Assembly (NCBI RefSeq): GCF_006540085.1 | Contig: NZ_BJOG01000002.1 | Location: 1-64,000 of the forward strand | Length of the DNA stretch: 64,000 bases | Reading direction: 5' to 3' | Source of the DNA: Microbacterium oxydans | GTDB taxonomy: Bacteria; Actinomycetota; Actinomycetes; Actinomycetales; Microbacteriaceae | Shown here: one piece after another, positions 35,819 to 48,312 of the stretch | Numbering within the stretch: position 1 is the stretch's first letter | Layout of the letters: every line of letters starts with the position of its first letter | Program-made: the position numbers and the translations under genes | The notes under the pieces: model-generated | Seen by the model: the letters and a program-made list of their open reading frames with translations, nothing else | The model's database searches: none | What the model was told of the DNA's origin: nothing

Positions 35819-38164
35819 GTGACCACAGCCCTCTACCGCCGCTACCGCCCCGAAGCATTCGGCGAGATGATCGGGCAGTCCCAGGTGACCGATCCGCTGA
35901 TGACGGCGCTGCGAGGCGACCGGGTCGGCCACGCCTACCTGTTCTCCGGTCCTCGCGGGTGCGGGAAGACGACGTCTGCGCGCATCCTGGCGCGGTGCCT
36001 GAACTGCGCCGAGGGGCCGACCGACGTGCCCTGCGGAGTGTGCCCGAGCTGCGTCGAGCTGTCGCGCGCCGGCGGTGGATCGCTCGACGTGGTCGAGATC
36101 GACGCCGCGAGCCACAACGGCGTCGACGACGCGCGCGACCTGCGTGAGCGGGCCACCTTCGCCCCGAGCCGCGACCGCTACAAGATCTTCATCCTCGACG
36201 AGGCGCACATGGTGACGCCCCAGGGGTTCAACGCGCTGCTGAAGCTCGTCGAAGAGCCGCCGGAGCACGTCAAGTTCATCTTCGCGACCACCGAGCCCGA
36301 GAAGGTGCTCGGCACCATCCGCTCGCGCACCCACCACTATCCGTTCCGACTCGTGCCGCCTGCCGCGATGCTCGAGTACGTCGCCAAGCTGTGCGCCGAG
36401 GAGGGCGTGATCGTCGAGCAGGGTGTGCTCCCGCTCGTGGTCCGCGCGGGTGGCGGTTCGCCGCGTGACACCCTCTCGCTCCTCGACCAGCTGATCGCCG
36501 GGTCGGACGCTCCGGCCGGGTCCGAGACGGTCACGGTGGGCTACGCGCGCGCTGTCGCCCTGCTCGGATACACGCACGCTGCGCTGCTCGACGAGATCGT
36601 CGACGCGCTCGCGGCCGGCGACGCCGCATCCGCCTTCCCCGCGATCGACCGTGTGGTGCAGACCGGCCAGGACCCTCGCCGCTTCGTCGACGACCTGCTC
36701 GAGCGTCTGCGCGACCTCATCGTGATCGCGGCGGTCGGGCCCGGAGCCTCCGCCGTCCTGCGCGGGGTCGCGGAAGACGACCTGGAGCGCATGCGGGCTC
36801 AGGCCGACGCATTCGGCTCCGCCAGGCTCTCGCGCACGGCCGATGTGGTCAGCGCCGCCCTCGACGACATGTCCGGTGCCACCTCGCCACGGCTGCACCT
36901 CGAGCTCATGGTCGCGCGCGTCCTCGCCGGAGCGACCGACACCGCCGCGTCGGCGCCCGTGGCTGGAGGCGAGCGCGCGGCCACGGCTTCGGCCCGTCCG
37001 ACTGCTGCTCCGGCCGCGGCAGCCCCAGCCCCGGCAGCTCCGGCCCCGGTAGCTCCGGCCCCGGCAGCGGTAGCACCGTCTGCACCCCCGGCAGCCCCAG
37101 CTCCGGCGGCTTCTGCATCGGTTCCGTCCGCCGCTCCTTCGGGGGCGCCCGCCGCCGCTGCAGCGGAGCCCGCGGCACCGGCGCCCACCGCGGCGGAGTC
37201 CGCCCCTGCCGATCAGCGCCCCGCAGACGAGCAGGGAGAAGGCGCGCGAGGCGCAGACGAGACCGCCGGCGTCGCTCCCGAAGCAGCAGCCCCCGAGGTC
37301 GCCGCACCGCAGGGGCCGGTCACCTTCGAGCGGATCCGTGCAGCGTGGCCGGCGGTGCTCACGCGTCTTGAGAGCATCAGCCGCACGTCCTGGTTGCTGG
37401 CCACGGCCGTGCAGCCGCTTGCCTACGTCACCGAGACCGAGGTGTTGACCCTCGGGTTCACCAGCCAGCACGATGTGGCGAAGTTCAAGGGCACGACCCC
37501 CGGCTCCGGTCCCTCCGATCACCTGCGGTCGGCGATCGAGAACGAGCTCGGCGTGCGCGTGAAGTACCTGCCGGCGCCCATGCCGGCGGGAGGTGCTCCG
37601 CGTCAGCCCTCGCCGTCAGGGGCGTCGACGCCGGCGGATGCCGCTCCCGCATCGGAGCCTGCGTCAGCGGGTTCCCCCCGTCCGCAGTCCCGCAGCGCCT
37701 CCGCCTCGGCGGTGACGGAATGGGCTGTCGCGCCGATCCCGACCGCGACCGAGCGGCCGGTGAACCAGGCTCCGGTTCCGACGGCGCCCCTCGCCGTCGA
37801 CGACGAGCCCGAAGAGGTCGAGGCTGCCGCTTCGGCTCCCGCGCCCCCCTCCGACGGTGCCGTGGACCGAGACGAGCCCCCGCTGCCCGGCGATGACGAG
37901 GCTCCGGCCTTCGACGATGAGCCGCCGTACGACCCTTCGTACGAGCCGCCCGCAGAGTCGCCGCTCCCGCGGCAGGCGTCTCCTGCGCGGTCCGCGCCGC
38001 AGACGCAGCGCACCGCTGTCGCCGCCGCCGCCCCGCCGGTCGTCGTCGAGCGCCAGCCCTCCGCCGGGGGAGTGCAGCGCTACGGTGAGGCCGTGATCCG
38101 CCAGGTGCTCGGCGCGACGTTCGTGCGCGAAGAGCCCTACGAGCCCCCGACGAGGTTCTCCTGA
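35819..38164 (+). CDS. dnaX: DNA polymerase III gamma/tau subunit
   Basis: Clamp-loader ATPase of 781 residues. Walker A is GPRGCGKTT near residue 45, four Cys in [19 protein letters not shown] bind zinc, and DEAHM is the Walker B. After the core comes a long Ala/Pro linker (about residues 385-480), then a tau-like domain and another acidic Pro-rich tail. GTG 35819 lies six bases after TAGGCT (35807-35812); GTG 35816 is an alternative. Its stop overlaps recR by one base. Confidence 0.95.
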   Translation: MTTALYRRYRPEAFGEMIGQSQVTDPLMTALRGDRVGHAYLFSGPRGCGKTTSARILARCLNCAEGPTDVPCGVCPSCVELSRAGGGSLDVVEIDAASHNGVDDARDLRERATFAPSRDRYKIFILDEAHMVTPQGFNALLKLVEEPPEHVKFIFATTEPEKVLGTIRSRTHHYPFRLVPPAAMLEYVAKLCAEEGVIVEQGVLPLVVRAGGGSPRDTLSLLDQLIAGSDAPAGSETVTVGYARAVALLGYTHAALLDEIVDALAAGDAASAFPAIDRVVQTGQDPRRFVDDLLERLRDLIVIAAVGPGASAVLRGVAEDDLERMRAQADAFGSARLSRTADVVSAALDDMSGATSPRLHLELMVARVLAGATDTAASAPVAGGERAATASARPTAAPAAAAPAPAAPAPVAPAPAAVAPSAPPAAPAPAASASVPSAAPSGAPAAAAAEPAAPAPTAAESAPADQRPADEQGEGARGADETAGVAPEAAAPEVAAPQGPVTFERIRAAWPAVLTRLESISRTSWLLATAVQPLAYVTETEVLTLGFTSQHDVAKFKGTTPGSGPSDHLRSAIENELGVRVKYLPAPMPAGGAPRQPSPSGASTPADAAPASEPASAGSPRPQSRSASASAVTEWAVAPIPTATERPVNQAPVPTAPLAVDDEPEEVEAAASAPAPPSDGAVDRDEPPLPGDDEAPAFDDEPPYDPSYEPPAESPLPRQASPARSAPQTQRTAVAAAAPPVVVERQPSAGGVQRYGEAVIRQVLGATFVREEPYEPPTRFS

Positions 38165-38757
38165 TGTATGACGGCATCGTCCAAGAGTTGATCGACGAGT
38201 TCGGACGGCTTCCCGGTATCGGGCCCAAGTCCGCCCAGCGCATCGCATTCCATATCCTGCAGACGCCGACGTTCGATGTCGCGCGTCTCGCCGAGCTGCT
38301 CGGCGAGATCCGTACCCGCGTGCGGTTCTGCGAGGTCTGCGGCAACGTCGCCGAGCAGGAGCGCTGCGCCATCTGCCGCGATCCGCGCCGCAGTCAGGCG
38401 CTGATCTGCGTGGTCGAAGACGCGAAAGACGTCGCGGCGATCGAGCGCACCAGGGAGTTCCGCGGGCTCTACCACGTGCTCGGCGGAGCGATCAGCCCCA
38501 TCGCCGGCATCGGTCCGGACGATCTGCGCATCGCCCAGCTGATGACACGCCTCGCCGACGGCACGGTGCAGGAGGTCATCCTCGCCACCAACCCGAACCT
38601 CGAGGGGGAGGCGACCGCGAGCTACCTCAGCCGTCTGCTCACGACGATGCAGATCACGGTCTCCCGCCTCGCTTCCGGGCTGCCCGTCGGCGGAGACCTC
38701 GAGTACGCCGACGAGGTCACCCTCGGTCGTGCCTTCGAGGGCCGGCGCATCCTGTGA
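38164..38757 (+). CDS. recR: Recombination protein RecR
   Basis: A 197-residue DNA repair protein that works with RecF and RecO. The helix-hairpin-helix [15 protein letters not shown], the zinc finger [16 protein letters not shown] and a Toprim domain (VVEDAKD) are visible. dnaX-recR is a conserved pair. Confidence 0.97.
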   Translation: MYDGIVQELIDEFGRLPGIGPKSAQRIAFHILQTPTFDVARLAELLGEIRTRVRFCEVCGNVAEQERCAICRDPRRSQALICVVEDAKDVAAIERTREFRGLYHVLGGAISPIAGIGPDDLRIAQLMTRLADGTVQEVILATNPNLEGEATASYLSRLLTTMQITVSRLASGLPVGGDLEYADEVTLGRAFEGRRIL

Positions 38758-39671
38758 GCCCGAACGCGGGCTTCTCGCGGCGCGGCTGGCTCCTCTTCGG
38801 TGCCATGGCGCTGCTGTGGGGAGTGCCGTATCTGTTCATCAGCGTCGCGGTCGAGTCGTTCTCCCCGCCGGCGATCGTGGCGGGGCGCACTCTCATCGCG
38901 GCTCTCCTGCTGCTGCCCTTCGCGATCCGCAGCGGAGCGCTGCGAGCCGCTCTTAAGCACTGGCCCTGGGTGCTCGCCTTCGGTGCCGTCGAGATGGCAG
39001 GGCCTTTCGTGCTGCTCGGGCATGCCGAGATGACGCTGCCCTCGGGCATGACCGGTCTGCTCGTGGCGACGGTGCCGCTGTTCGCCGCCCTGATCGCCCT
39101 GGGCGGCGGTGACCGCGGAGTGCTGAGGCCCGCCCGCGGCATCGGACTGCTGGTCGGCTTCGTCGGCGTGGCGGTCGTGGTCGCCGGTCCTGGACTCTTC
39201 GGCGGCGAGGTCAGCCTTCTCGCCGCTGGTGAGGTGCTCCTGGTCGCCGTGCTGTACGCGATCGCGCCGTTCATCGTGGCGCGCAAGCTCAACGACGTCC
39301 CCTCGCTCGGCACCATCACCCTGTCCCTGCTGATGATCGGGATCTTCTATCTGCCGATCGGAGCGCTCACCCAGCACGAGGTGCCCACGCTGCCGTCGAT
39401 CGCCGCGCTTCTCGCACTCGCAGTGATCTGCACGGCGGTGGCGTTCCTGGCGTTCTTCGCGCTCATCCGTGAGGTCGGACCGGTGCGCGCCCCGCTGTTC
39501 ACCTACGTGAATCCGGTGGTCGCGATCATCCTCGGTGCCATCGTCCTCGCCGAACCCCTGACTCCCGGTCTGCTGCTCGGCTTCCCGCTGATCATCGTCG
39601 GATGCTGGTTCGCTGCCACCGGCGGCCGCCTCCGTCCGGTCTCGCCCCAGGCGCTCCCGCCCTCGCTCTGA
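38754..39671 (+). CDS. EamA-family (DMT) transporter
   Basis: A 305-residue membrane protein with ten predicted segments in two EamA repeats. GTG 38754 overlaps the recR stop by four bases. Substrate unknown; such proteins often export metabolites. It ends at a hairpin. Confidence 0.85.
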   Translation: MSPNAGFSRRGWLLFGAMALLWGVPYLFISVAVESFSPPAIVAGRTLIAALLLLPFAIRSGALRAALKHWPWVLAFGAVEMAGPFVLLGHAEMTLPSGMTGLLVATVPLFAALIALGGGDRGVLRPARGIGLLVGFVGVAVVVAGPGLFGGEVSLLAAGEVLLVAVLYAIAPFIVARKLNDVPSLGTITLSLLMIGIFYLPIGALTQHEVPTLPSIAALLALAVICTAVAFLAFFALIREVGPVRAPLFTYVNPVVAIILGAIVLAEPLTPGLLLGFPLIIVGCWFAATGGRLRPVSPQALPPSL

Positions 39672-39702
39672 CGCCTGCTCGCCGCGCACCCGGCAGGCGT
39701 CA
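39669..39702 (+). terminator. Hairpin at the end of the dnaX-recR-eamA operon
   Basis: A 10-bp perfect stem (39669-39678 with 39693-39702) begins at the stop codon itself. The T tail is missing. Confidence 0.5.
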
Positions 39703-39776
39703 CATGCGCGGCGGGGCATGCGCGCCGATCGTAGAATGAGCGTGGGCGGATCCGCCCATCATCCCAGGGAGTGATC

Positions 39777-41057
39777 GTGGCCCTCATCGTGCAGAAGTAC
39801 GGCGGCTCATCCGTCGCCGACGCAGAGAGCATCAAGCGCGTCGCCAAGCGCATCGTCGACACGCGTCGCGCAGGACACGACGTCGTGGTCGCCGTGAGCG
39901 CCATGGGCGACACCACCGACGAGCTGCTCGACCTCGCGAACGAGGTCGCACCGATCCCTGCTCCGCGCGAGCTGGACATGCTGCTCTCCAGCGGGGAGCG
40001 CATCTCGATGGCGCTGCTGGCCATGGCGATCCACTCGATGGGCTTCGAGGCGCGCTCCTTCACCGGCAGCCAGGCGGGCATGATCACCGACTCGCAGCAC
40101 GGTGCCGCCCGCATCGTCGACGTGACGCCGGTGCGCCTGCGTGAAGCCCTCGACGAAGGGGCGATCGTGATCGTGGCCGGGTTCCAGGGCTTCAACCGCG
40201 ACACCCGCGACATCACGACCCTCGGTCGTGGAGGATCCGACACCACCGCCGTCGCGCTCGCCGCCGCGCTCGACGCCGACGTGTGCGAGATCTACAGCGA
40301 CGTCGACGGCATCTTCACCGCCGATCCGCGTGTGATCCCGAAGGCGCAGAAGCTCGACCACGTCTCGAGCGAGGAGATGCTCGAGCTCGCAGCCAACGGG
40401 GCCAAGGTGCTGTACATCCGCGCCGTCGAGTACGCCCGCCGCCACGGGGTCCTCATTCACGCCCGGTCGACCTTCTCGTCGTCCGAGGGCACGTACGTTC
40501 TGGGCGAGGGCATGAAGAACCCTCGCGAAGCCGAGGGAGCAGTAATGGAAGAACCGATCGTCGCCGGCGTCGCCACCGACTTCAGCCAGGCCAAGATCAC
40601 GGTCGCGGGCGTGCCCGACGTGCCGGGCAAGGCCGCCGAGATCTTCAAGATCGTCGCGAAGTCGGGCGCCAACGTCGACATGATCGTGCAGAACGTGTCG
40701 GCGACCGGACGCACCGACATCTCCTTCACGGTGCCGAAGGCGGATGCCGCCGGTGCCCTCAAGGCCCTCGCGGGGGAGCAGACCGAGGTCGGGTTCCAGA
40801 ACCTGATCCACGACGACCAGATCGGCAAGCTCTCGGTCGTCGGGGCGGGCATGCGCACGCACTCGGGCGTCTCCGCGACGCTCTTCGAGGCGCTCTCCGC
40901 CGGAGGAATCAACATCGAGATGATCTCGACCTCCGAGATCCGCATCTCCGTGGTGCTCCGCGACACCGACCTCACCGAGGCCGCTCGCACCGTGCACACC
41001 GCCTATGGGCTCGACGGCGACGCCGAGGCCACGGTCCACGCCGGCACCGGCCGCTGA
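39777..41057 (+). CDS. lysC: Aspartate kinase (alpha subunit)
   Basis: First enzyme of the aspartate family pathway, 426 residues. The catalytic domain begins [17 protein letters not shown], and two ACT domains at about 260-420 give feedback control by lysine and threonine. GTG 39777 follows AGGGAG by six bases. An internal start at 40545 should give a separate beta subunit. asd follows 180 bases later. Confidence 0.95.
   Translation: MALIVQKYGGSSVADAESIKRVAKRIVDTRRAGHDVVVAVSAMGDTTDELLDLANEVAPIPAPRELDMLLSSGERISMALLAMAIHSMGFEARSFTGSQAGMITDSQHGAARIVDVTPVRLREALDEGAIVIVAGFQGFNRDTRDITTLGRGGSDTTAVALAAALDADVCEIYSDVDGIFTADPRVIPKAQKLDHVSSEEMLELAANGAKVLYIRAVEYARRHGVLIHARSTFSSSEGTYVLGEGMKNPREAEGAVMEEPIVAGVATDFSQAKITVAGVPDVPGKAAEIFKIVAKSGANVDMIVQNVSATGRTDISFTVPKADAAGALKALAGEQTEVGFQNLIHDDQIGKLSVVGAGMRTHSGVSATLFEALSAGGINIEMISTSEIRISVVLRDTDLTEAARTVHTAYGLDGDAEATVHAGTGR
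40545..41057 (+). CDS. Aspartate kinase beta subunit (internal in-frame start)
   Basis: ATG 40545 is in frame with lysC and preceded by GAGGGAG at 40533-40539, a proper ribosome site in the middle of a gene. The 170-residue product [17 protein letters not shown] is just the two ACT domains. The same overlapping-gene arrangement is known in Corynebacterium and Bacillus, where an alpha2beta2 enzyme forms. Confidence 0.75.
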   Translation: MEEPIVAGVATDFSQAKITVAGVPDVPGKAAEIFKIVAKSGANVDMIVQNVSATGRTDISFTVPKADAAGALKALAGEQTEVGFQNLIHDDQIGKLSVVGAGMRTHSGVSATLFEALSAGGINIEMISTSEIRISVVLRDTDLTEAARTVHTAYGLDGDAEATVHAGTGR

Positions 41058-41138
41058 TCTCTGCCGTTCCCCCTCGTTTTCCTGCCGACGACTCGAGTGC
41101 GGGGAGCGGAGAGCCGGCACTCCTTCCGGTCGCGGTAG

Positions 41139-42308
<1,170 letters not shown>

Positions 42309-42390
42309 CTGCATCCCCGTCATGTGGAAGCGGTCTGGTGGAACCCGCCGCATGGTCGGCGGCAGCGCGCCCGCGAACTAGACTGGCTCG

Positions 42391-43863
42391 GTGACTGAAA
42401 ACGTCGATGTCGTCCTGATCGGCGGTGGCATCATGAGCGCCACCCTGGGTACTCTCCTGCACGAGCTGCAGCCGGAGTGGAAGATCGTCGCCTTCGAGCG
42501 ACTCTCCGAGGTGGCTCAGGAGAGCTCCAACCCGTGGAACAACGCCGGCACGGGCCACGCCGCCCTGTGCGAGCTGAACTACATGCCCCAGCAGGGCGAC
42601 GCTCCCCTCGACCCCGCCAAGGCGGTGTCGATCAACGAGCAGTTCCAGCAGAGCCGTCAGTTCTGGTCGTCTCTGGTGGAGCGGGGCGTGCTCGACGAGC
42701 CGTCGACCTTCATCAACGCGACACCGCACATGACGTTCGTGCGGGGCGAGAAGGACGTCGCCTACCTCAAGAACCGCTACGAGGTGCTGAAGAAGCAACC
42801 GCTGTTCGCGGGCATCGAGTACAGCGAGGACTCTCGCGTCATCAACAAGTGGGCGCCGCTGCTCATGCAGCAGCGGCGCAAGGGCGAGCCCTTCGCTGCG
42901 ACGCGTGTGCCCGCCGGTACCGATGTCGACTTCGGCTCCCTCACGCACCAGCTCTTCGACCACCTGACCGACGCTGGCGTGTCGTTGCGCACGAATCACG
43001 AGGTGCGCAGCCTGAAGAAGCAGAAGGACGGAACCTGGCTGGTCAAGTACCGCAACAGCATCGGTCACACCCCGAGCGAGGTCAGGGCCCGCTTCGTGTT
43101 CGTCGGTGCGGGTGGCTGGGCGCTCAAGCTGCTGCAGAATTCCGGCATCCCCGAGATCAAGGGCTACGGCGTCTTCCCGATCGGCGGGCAGTTCCTCAAG
43201 ACCACGAACCCGACCATCGTCGCTCAGCACAAGGCGAAGGTGTACTCGCAGGCGTCGGTCGGCGCTCCGCCCATGTCGGTCCCGCACCTCGACACCCGTG
43301 TCGTCGATGGCGAGGCCTCGCTCATGTTCGGACCGTTCGCGACCTTCAGCCCGAAGTTCCTGAAGAACGGCTCGATGCTCGACATCGTCACCCAGGTGCG
43401 TGCGCACAATCTGCTGCCGATGCTGCAGGTCGCGGTGAAGAACCCCGACCTCATCACGTATCTCGTGAGCGAGCTGCTGAAGAACCACGCCAAGAAGGTC
43501 GACAGCCTCCGCACCTTCATGCCCACGGCCAAGGATGAGGACTGGACCCTCATCGATGCCGGTCAGCGCGCCCAGGTGATGAAGAAGGACCCGAAGAAGG
43601 GTGGCATCCTGCAGTTCGGCACCGAGGTCGTCGCGGCGGCCGACGGTTCCATCGCGGGCCTGCTGGGGGCGTCGCCCGGAGCATCCACCGCCGTCCCGAT
43701 CATGCTCGACCTGCTCAAGAAGTGCTTCCCGGCCGAGTACCCGGGGTGGGAGCCGGAGCTGCGTGCCCTGATCCCCACATTCGGTGAGAAGCTGAACGAG
43801 AACCCGGAGCTCGCGGAGAAGTCGACCGAAGCCACGGCAGCCGTCCTCGGCATCAACGTCTGA
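42391..43863 (+). CDS. mqo: Malate:quinone oxidoreductase
   Basis: FAD-dependent peripheral membrane enzyme, 490 residues, oxidising malate to oxaloacetate and passing electrons to quinone. The N-terminal FAD loop VDVVLIGGGIMSATLG and NPWNNAGTGHAALCELNY are typical. GTG 42391 lies six bases after TAGACT (42379-42384), so the mRNA is likely leaderless. Confidence 0.96.
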   Translation: MTENVDVVLIGGGIMSATLGTLLHELQPEWKIVAFERLSEVAQESSNPWNNAGTGHAALCELNYMPQQGDAPLDPAKAVSINEQFQQSRQFWSSLVERGVLDEPSTFINATPHMTFVRGEKDVAYLKNRYEVLKKQPLFAGIEYSEDSRVINKWAPLLMQQRRKGEPFAATRVPAGTDVDFGSLTHQLFDHLTDAGVSLRTNHEVRSLKKQKDGTWLVKYRNSIGHTPSEVRARFVFVGAGGWALKLLQNSGIPEIKGYGVFPIGGQFLKTTNPTIVAQHKAKVYSQASVGAPPMSVPHLDTRVVDGEASLMFGPFATFSPKFLKNGSMLDIVTQVRAHNLLPMLQVAVKNPDLITYLVSELLKNHAKKVDSLRTFMPTAKDEDWTLIDAGQRAQVMKKDPKKGGILQFGTEVVAAADGSIAGLLGASPGASTAVPIMLDLLKKCFPAEYPGWEPELRALIPTFGEKLNENPELAEKSTEATAAVLGINV

Positions 43864-43872
43864 GATCGTCCC

Positions 43873-44526
43873 GTGGCGAAGCTCTACTTCCGCTACGGCG
43901 CGATGAACTCGGGCAAGTCGACTGCTCTGCTGCAGGCTGCCTACAACTACGAGGAGCGTGGGCAGCGGGTGCTGCTCGCGAAGCCGGCGATCGATACCAA
44001 GGGCGCGTCCGAGATCGAGAGTCGGCTGGGCGTCACGCGCCGGGTCGACTTCCTCATCGCCCCCGACGACGATGCACGAAGGGTGTTCGCGAAGCATCGT
44101 GAGCGCATGCAGCATGCGACCGACGACGAGCTGCTTCCCGAAGGCCCGCGCGACGTCGCGTGCCTGCTGATCGACGAGGCGCAGTTCCTCACCCCGACTC
44201 AGGTCGACGACCTCTTCCGTATCGCCGTCGTCGACGGCATCCCGGTGATCGCCTACGGCATCCGGAACGACTTCCTCACGCACGCCTTTCCCGGTTCCGC
44301 GCGCCTGCTCGCGATCGCGCACTCGCTGGAGGAGCTCAAGACCATCTGCCGGTGCGGACGGAAGGCCGTGTTCAACGGCCGCGTCGTGGGCGGGCGCTTC
44401 GTGTTCGACGGCGACCAGGTCGCCATCGACGAGGGCGCGACCGGGTCGGCGTCGCCCGAGCTGACCACTTACGAGTCGCTGTGCGGCACCTGCTATCTCG
44501 AGGAATCCGGCGGACGCCTGGGCTGA
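43873..44526 (+). CDS. tdk: Thymidine kinase
   Basis: A 217-residue type II thymidine kinase. P-loop GAMNSGKST at 9-17, DEAQF as Walker B, and a zinc ribbon (CRCGR ... CGTC). GTG start nine bases after the mqo stop, so it may be cotranscribed with mqo. Confidence 0.93.
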   Translation: MAKLYFRYGAMNSGKSTALLQAAYNYEERGQRVLLAKPAIDTKGASEIESRLGVTRRVDFLIAPDDDARRVFAKHRERMQHATDDELLPEGPRDVACLLIDEAQFLTPTQVDDLFRIAVVDGIPVIAYGIRNDFLTHAFPGSARLLAIAHSLEELKTICRCGRKAVFNGRVVGGRFVFDGDQVAIDEGATGSASPELTTYESLCGTCYLEESGGRLG

Positions 44527-44577
44527 GCCCGCCGCCCTCCACCCGCGCCCGGCGCAGCGGGTGTGTCGGCGACCCTG

Positions 44578-44621
44578 TTTGCGTGGTCTGACCACACGCG
44601 GTACTCTGTGGTCAGACCACA
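44578..44621 (+). promoter_or_regulatory. Promoter and two operators of the FadR-type regulator
   Basis: Two perfect palindromes flank the -10 box TACTCT (44602-44607): GTGGTC-T-GACCAC at 44583-44595 and TGTGGTC-A-GACCACA at 44607-44621. A -35 box TTTGCG lies at 44578-44583. The half-site TGGTC fits FadR/LldR-type GntR regulators, so self-repression is likely. The second site with its -10 box recurs at 60603-60617. Confidence 0.8.
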
Positions 44622-44630
44622 GGAGGATCG

Positions 44631-45353
44631 ATGGCGGACCAGCCGGCACGCGCTTGGCGCCTCGTGCTCGAGCACATCGAACGCGACCTGCTCGACGCGC
44701 GCCTCGGCCCGGGTGACCGACTGCCGTCCGAGCGGGATCTCGCCACCGAGCTCGGCGTCGGGCGCTCGAGCGTCCGTGAGGCGTTCCGCGTGCTCGAGGT
44801 GATGGGGCTCATCCGCACCGCGACCGGTTCCGGCCCGCAGTCGGGGGCCATCGTGATCGCGACGCCCACGGGAGGCATGTCAGCGCTGCTGAGGCTTCAG
44901 GTCGCGGCGCAGGGGTTCCCCCTCGACGATGTCGTGCGGACTCGTCTGGTGCTCGAGGATGCGGTGGTGGTGGCGATGGCCGGCGCACCGGAGCGTGACA
45001 CGAGCCGCGCGCGGGAACTGCTCGCCGCGATGGACGAACCCCTGCTCTCGCCATCGGAGTTCCTCGCCCTCGACGCTCAGCTGCACCTCTCGCTCGCCGA
45101 GGCCAGCGGCAACACGGTCATCGCCGCGATGATGGCTGGCCTGCGTTCCTCGATCGAGTCCTACGTGCAGGCGGGTGTCGCCACCATCCCGGACTGGGAG
45201 GCGATGTCGGCCCGGCTCCGTGCCGAGCACCGCGCGCTGGTCGCCGCGATCGATGCCGGCGACGTGGATGCCGCGCGGTCCCTGATCCACACGCACATCA
45301 CCGGCTACTACACGTCCACGGGCCTCACCCGTGAGATTCACCCCCAGATCTGA
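44631..45353 (+). CDS. GntR/FadR-family transcriptional regulator
   Basis: A 240-residue regulator: winged helix at residues 8-75 ([30 protein letters not shown]) and an all-helical FCD effector domain after it. It sits just before an alpha-hydroxy-acid dehydrogenase gene, so lactate or a related acid is a likely effector, as for LldR. AGGAGG precedes the ATG. Confidence 0.9.
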   Translation: MADQPARAWRLVLEHIERDLLDARLGPGDRLPSERDLATELGVGRSSVREAFRVLEVMGLIRTATGSGPQSGAIVIATPTGGMSALLRLQVAAQGFPLDDVVRTRLVLEDAVVVAMAGAPERDTSRARELLAAMDEPLLSPSEFLALDAQLHLSLAEASGNTVIAAMMAGLRSSIESYVQAGVATIPDWEAMSARLRAEHRALVAAIDAGDVDAARSLIHTHITGYYTSTGLTREIHPQI

Positions 45354-45363
45354 GAGGCACATC

Positions 45364-46623
45364 ATGGTGCAGCGCCAGTTCCCGAACCCCGCCGAACTCC
45401 TCGAGCTGATGAAGTTCAAGAAGCCGGAGCTCGACGGCCGCAAGCGACGGCTGGAGGGGGCCCTCACCATCGACGACCTGCGCCTGATCGCCAAGCGACG
45501 CACGCCCAAGGCGGCCTTCGACTACACCGACGGAGCCGCGGAGGGCGAGCTGTCCCTCACCCGGGCCCGTCAGGCTTTCCGGGACGTGGAGTTCCATCCC
45601 GGCATCCTGCGTCCGGCTCCCACGGTCGACACGACCGTCGACATCCTCGGCGGTCCGTCCGCTCTGCCTTTCGGGATCGCGCCCACCGGCTTCACGCGCC
45701 TGATGCAGACCGAGGGGGAGACCGCCGGCGCCGGAGCTGCCGCGGCCGCCGGCATCCCGTTCACGCTCTCCACGCTCGGCACCACCTCGATCGAGGGTGT
45801 CAAGGCTGCCAACCCGCAGGGGCGCAACTGGTTCCAGCTCTACGTCATGCGCGACCGCGAGATCTCCTACGAACTCACCCGTCGTGCGGCGGCGGCGGGC
45901 TTCGACACCCTCCAGTTCACGGTCGACACCCCGGTCGCCGGTGCGCGCCTTCGTGACAAGCGCAACGGTTTCAGCATCCCGCCTCAGCTCACGCTCGGCA
46001 CGATCATCAACGCGATTCCGCGGCCGTGGTGGTGGTATGACTTCCTCACCACGCCGAAGCTCGAGTTCGCCTCCCTCAGCACCACAGGGGGCACGGTGGG
46101 GGAGCTGCTGGATGCGGCGATGGACCCGACGATCAGCTACGACGATCTCGCGGTGATCCGCGACATCTGGCCGGGCAAGATCGTCATCAAGGGCGTGCAG
46201 AACGTCGAGGACTCGGTGCGCCTGCGTGACGCCGGAGTCGACGGCATCGTCCTCTCGAACCACGGAGGGCGTCAGCTCGACCGCGCGCCGATCCCCTTCC
46301 ATCTGCTGCCGGAGGTGCGTCGGGCGGTCGGCGACGACTTCACGGTCATGATCGACACCGGCATCATGAACGGCGCCGACATCGTCGCCGCGGTGGCGCT
46401 CGGCGCGGACTTCACGCTGATCGGGCGGGCCTACCTCTACGGTCTGATGGCGGGTGGACGTCAGGGCGTCGACCGCACGATCGCGATCCTGCGCAGCGAG
46501 ATCGAGCGCACGATGCGCCTGCTGGGTGTCGCGTCCCTCGCCGAGCTCGAGCCCGCGCACGTGACCCAGCTGACCAGGCTGGTTCCCGTCGCACGCGCCG
46601 CCGCGGAGGCCCGCGTGAGCTGA
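45364..46623 (+). CDS. lldD: FMN-dependent alpha-hydroxy-acid dehydrogenase (lactate type)
   Basis: A 419-residue FMN enzyme of the L-lactate dehydrogenase/glycolate oxidase family. [11 protein letters not shown], the substrate Arg/His loop [12 protein letters not shown], and the C-terminal FMN-binding [12 protein letters not shown] are present. It has no membrane segment. ATG 45364 follows GAGAGG; it is 10 bases after the regulator's stop, so the two are one unit. L-lactate is the best guess. Confidence 0.87.
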   Translation: MVQRQFPNPAELLELMKFKKPELDGRKRRLEGALTIDDLRLIAKRRTPKAAFDYTDGAAEGELSLTRARQAFRDVEFHPGILRPAPTVDTTVDILGGPSALPFGIAPTGFTRLMQTEGETAGAGAAAAAGIPFTLSTLGTTSIEGVKAANPQGRNWFQLYVMRDREISYELTRRAAAAGFDTLQFTVDTPVAGARLRDKRNGFSIPPQLTLGTIINAIPRPWWWYDFLTTPKLEFASLSTTGGTVGELLDAAMDPTISYDDLAVIRDIWPGKIVIKGVQNVEDSVRLRDAGVDGIVLSNHGGRQLDRAPIPFHLLPEVRRAVGDDFTVMIDTGIMNGADIVAAVALGADFTLIGRAYLYGLMAGGRQGVDRTIAILRSEIERTMRLLGVASLAELEPAHVTQLTRLVPVARAAAEARVS

Positions 46624-46661
46624 GATCCTGCCTGAGCGTCAGCACCCGGTGGGCGCCGGCT

Positions 46662-47504
46662 TCAGGACTGCGTGGCCACGGATCGCGTGCGTGGAGGCCA
46701 CGGCACGAGCATCGATGTCGTGCGGCGGTAGTCGGCGTATGCCGGGTACTTCGACGCGGTGATCGACTCGGTGAAGATCGTCGAGCCGATGAACAGCACG
46801 GTGAGGAGCGCGGGTCCGATGATCGTCGGGTTCAGCACGCCGCCGATGACTCCGGCGCCACCCGCGACCGCTGCCGTCGCACCGATCGCGTAGAAGGCCC
46901 ACCACTGCGCCTGCTCGAAGAAGAAGTTGGGGTGCCTGCTGTACCGGAACAGTCCGGTCGTGGCAAAGCCGGGAGGGAGGGTGCCGCCCGCCTTCTTCTT
47001 CCGCTGATGGAACACCCACTGCTGCTGGTCGGCGATCGTCTCGCCGACCAGGAACGCGAGGAACGCGGCGATGAACAGCGCATCCCATCCGGTGAGCGCA
47101 GACGGATTCCGGGCGGCGAGGGCAGCCGGCAGCGTGATGAGCACGAGCAGCGCCATCTGGTAGCAGATGATGAACAGCAGGTTGAAGATCTGGAACTGCC
47201 AGGGACGCATGCGTCCTCGGAGGATCGCCCAGCGGTAGTCCTCCATCCCGGTGTAGCCGCCCTTGCGGGCGAAGTTGAAGGTCAGCCGGGCTCCCCACGC
47301 CGTCGCCAGGACACCCATCAGGACGACGCGTGCCGAACCCTCGCCGTTCACGAAGGCCCCGGCGACGAAGATCCACACATAGGCGACGGGGACGATCGAC
47401 CAGGCGCGATCGACCCAGGAGGTGTCACGGGTGATCAGGGAGAGCACCCAGCAGGCCGCACTGGAGACCGCGGCGACGACGATGACGATCAGCAGGGCAT
47501 CCAT
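46662..47504 (-). CDS. DUF1295 / steroid reductase-like membrane protein
   Basis: A 280-residue membrane protein with about seven segments. The motif GLFRYSRHPNFFFEQ and TESITASKYPAYADYRRTT match the DUF1295 family, related to steroid 5-alpha reductases and isoprenylcysteine methyltransferases. Real substrate unknown. Third gene of the VanZ-HAD-DUF1295 stretch on this strand. Confidence 0.85.
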   Translation of the reverse strand: MDALLIVIVVAAVSSAACWVLSLITRDTSWVDRAWSIVPVAYVWIFVAGAFVNGEGSARVVLMGVLATAWGARLTFNFARKGGYTGMEDYRWAILRGRMRPWQFQIFNLLFIICYQMALLVLITLPAALAARNPSALTGWDALFIAAFLAFLVGETIADQQQWVFHQRKKKAGGTLPPGFATTGLFRYSRHPNFFFEQAQWWAFYAIGATAAVAGGAGVIGGVLNPTIIGPALLTVLFIGSTIFTESITASKYPAYADYRRTTSMLVPWPPRTRSVATQS

Positions 47505-47556
47505 GACGCCATGCTAGGACCATGCGGCGGTGGCGTGCCGCACGACACCATGTGGA

Positions 47557-48312
47557 TCAGAGGGTCAGCAGGAGTGCGTCGAGTCTGTCGGCGGTGTCTT
47601 CCCAACCCTCCACGGCGATGGAGGGCACGCCGATCGCGAGCACCGGATAGTCGTTCCCGCCCTCATCGAGCCGGTCGCCGTAGAACAGCATGTCGGTGAG
47701 GGCGATGCCGGTGTGTTCGGCGAGCTGCCGCATGCCGAAGGCCTTGTCGATGCCTGCCTGGGTGATGTCGATGGAGGTCGATCCACCGGAGCGGACCTCG
47801 AGGCCGGGCAGACGTGCGGCGACGGCGTCCCGCAGAGCGCTCCGCTTGGCGCCCGTCGGGTCCCAGTCGTGCTTCGCCTCGCGCGGTGCGCGCTGCCCGA
47901 GTGCCGAGAACGTGATCTGGGATCCGCGGTCTTCCAGGATGTCGCCCCACGGCTCGGCTTCCCACAGCCCAAGGCGCTCGGCCTCCTCGCGCAGAGCCGT
48001 GAGAGCCGCCTGCTTGTCTGCGTCGCTGAGATCGTGCGCGTAGACCGGTGCGAAGTCCGTGCCGTCGTGGCGGAGGTAGCGGGTGCCGCAGGTGGGCAGC
48101 AGGTGCAGGCGCGCGAGGTCAGCGGCATCCGCATCGCCGAGTCGGGCGACGACCTGCGATCGGAACTGCGCCTCGTTGCCGCCGGAGATGATGGCGACGT
48201 CGACGGTGCGCAGGAGCGCGCGCAGCAGATCGGCGATCCTCGGGTCGATCAGACCCTTCGAAGGGGCGAGCGTGTCATCGAGATCGAAGGCGACGAGCGT
48301 GGGCGTGGTCAT
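47557..48312 (-). CDS. HAD-IIB family phosphatase
   Basis: A 251-residue cytosolic HAD protein: nucleophile motif AFDLDDTLAPSKG at residue 8, motif II IISGG, and motif IV MLFYGDRLDEGGNDY. It resembles phosphomannomutase-like sugar phosphatases. Overlaps the VanZ gene by four bases. Confidence 0.85.
   Translation of the reverse strand: MTTPTLVAFDLDDTLAPSKGLIDPRIADLLRALLRTVDVAIISGGNEAQFRSQVVARLGDADAADLARLHLLPTCGTRYLRHDGTDFAPVYAHDLSDADKQAALTALREEAERLGLWEAEPWGDILEDRGSQITFSALGQRAPREAKHDWDPTGAKRSALRDAVAARLPGLEVRSGGSTSIDITQAGIDKAFGMRQLAEHTGIALTDMLFYGDRLDEGGNDYPVLAIGVPSIAVEGWEDTADRLDALLLTL

Noticed and set aside
33305..37522. Minus-strand open frame of 1405 codons
   Set aside because: It runs antisense to the GH65 gene and dnaX, has no recognisable domain and comes from GC-rich codon bias.
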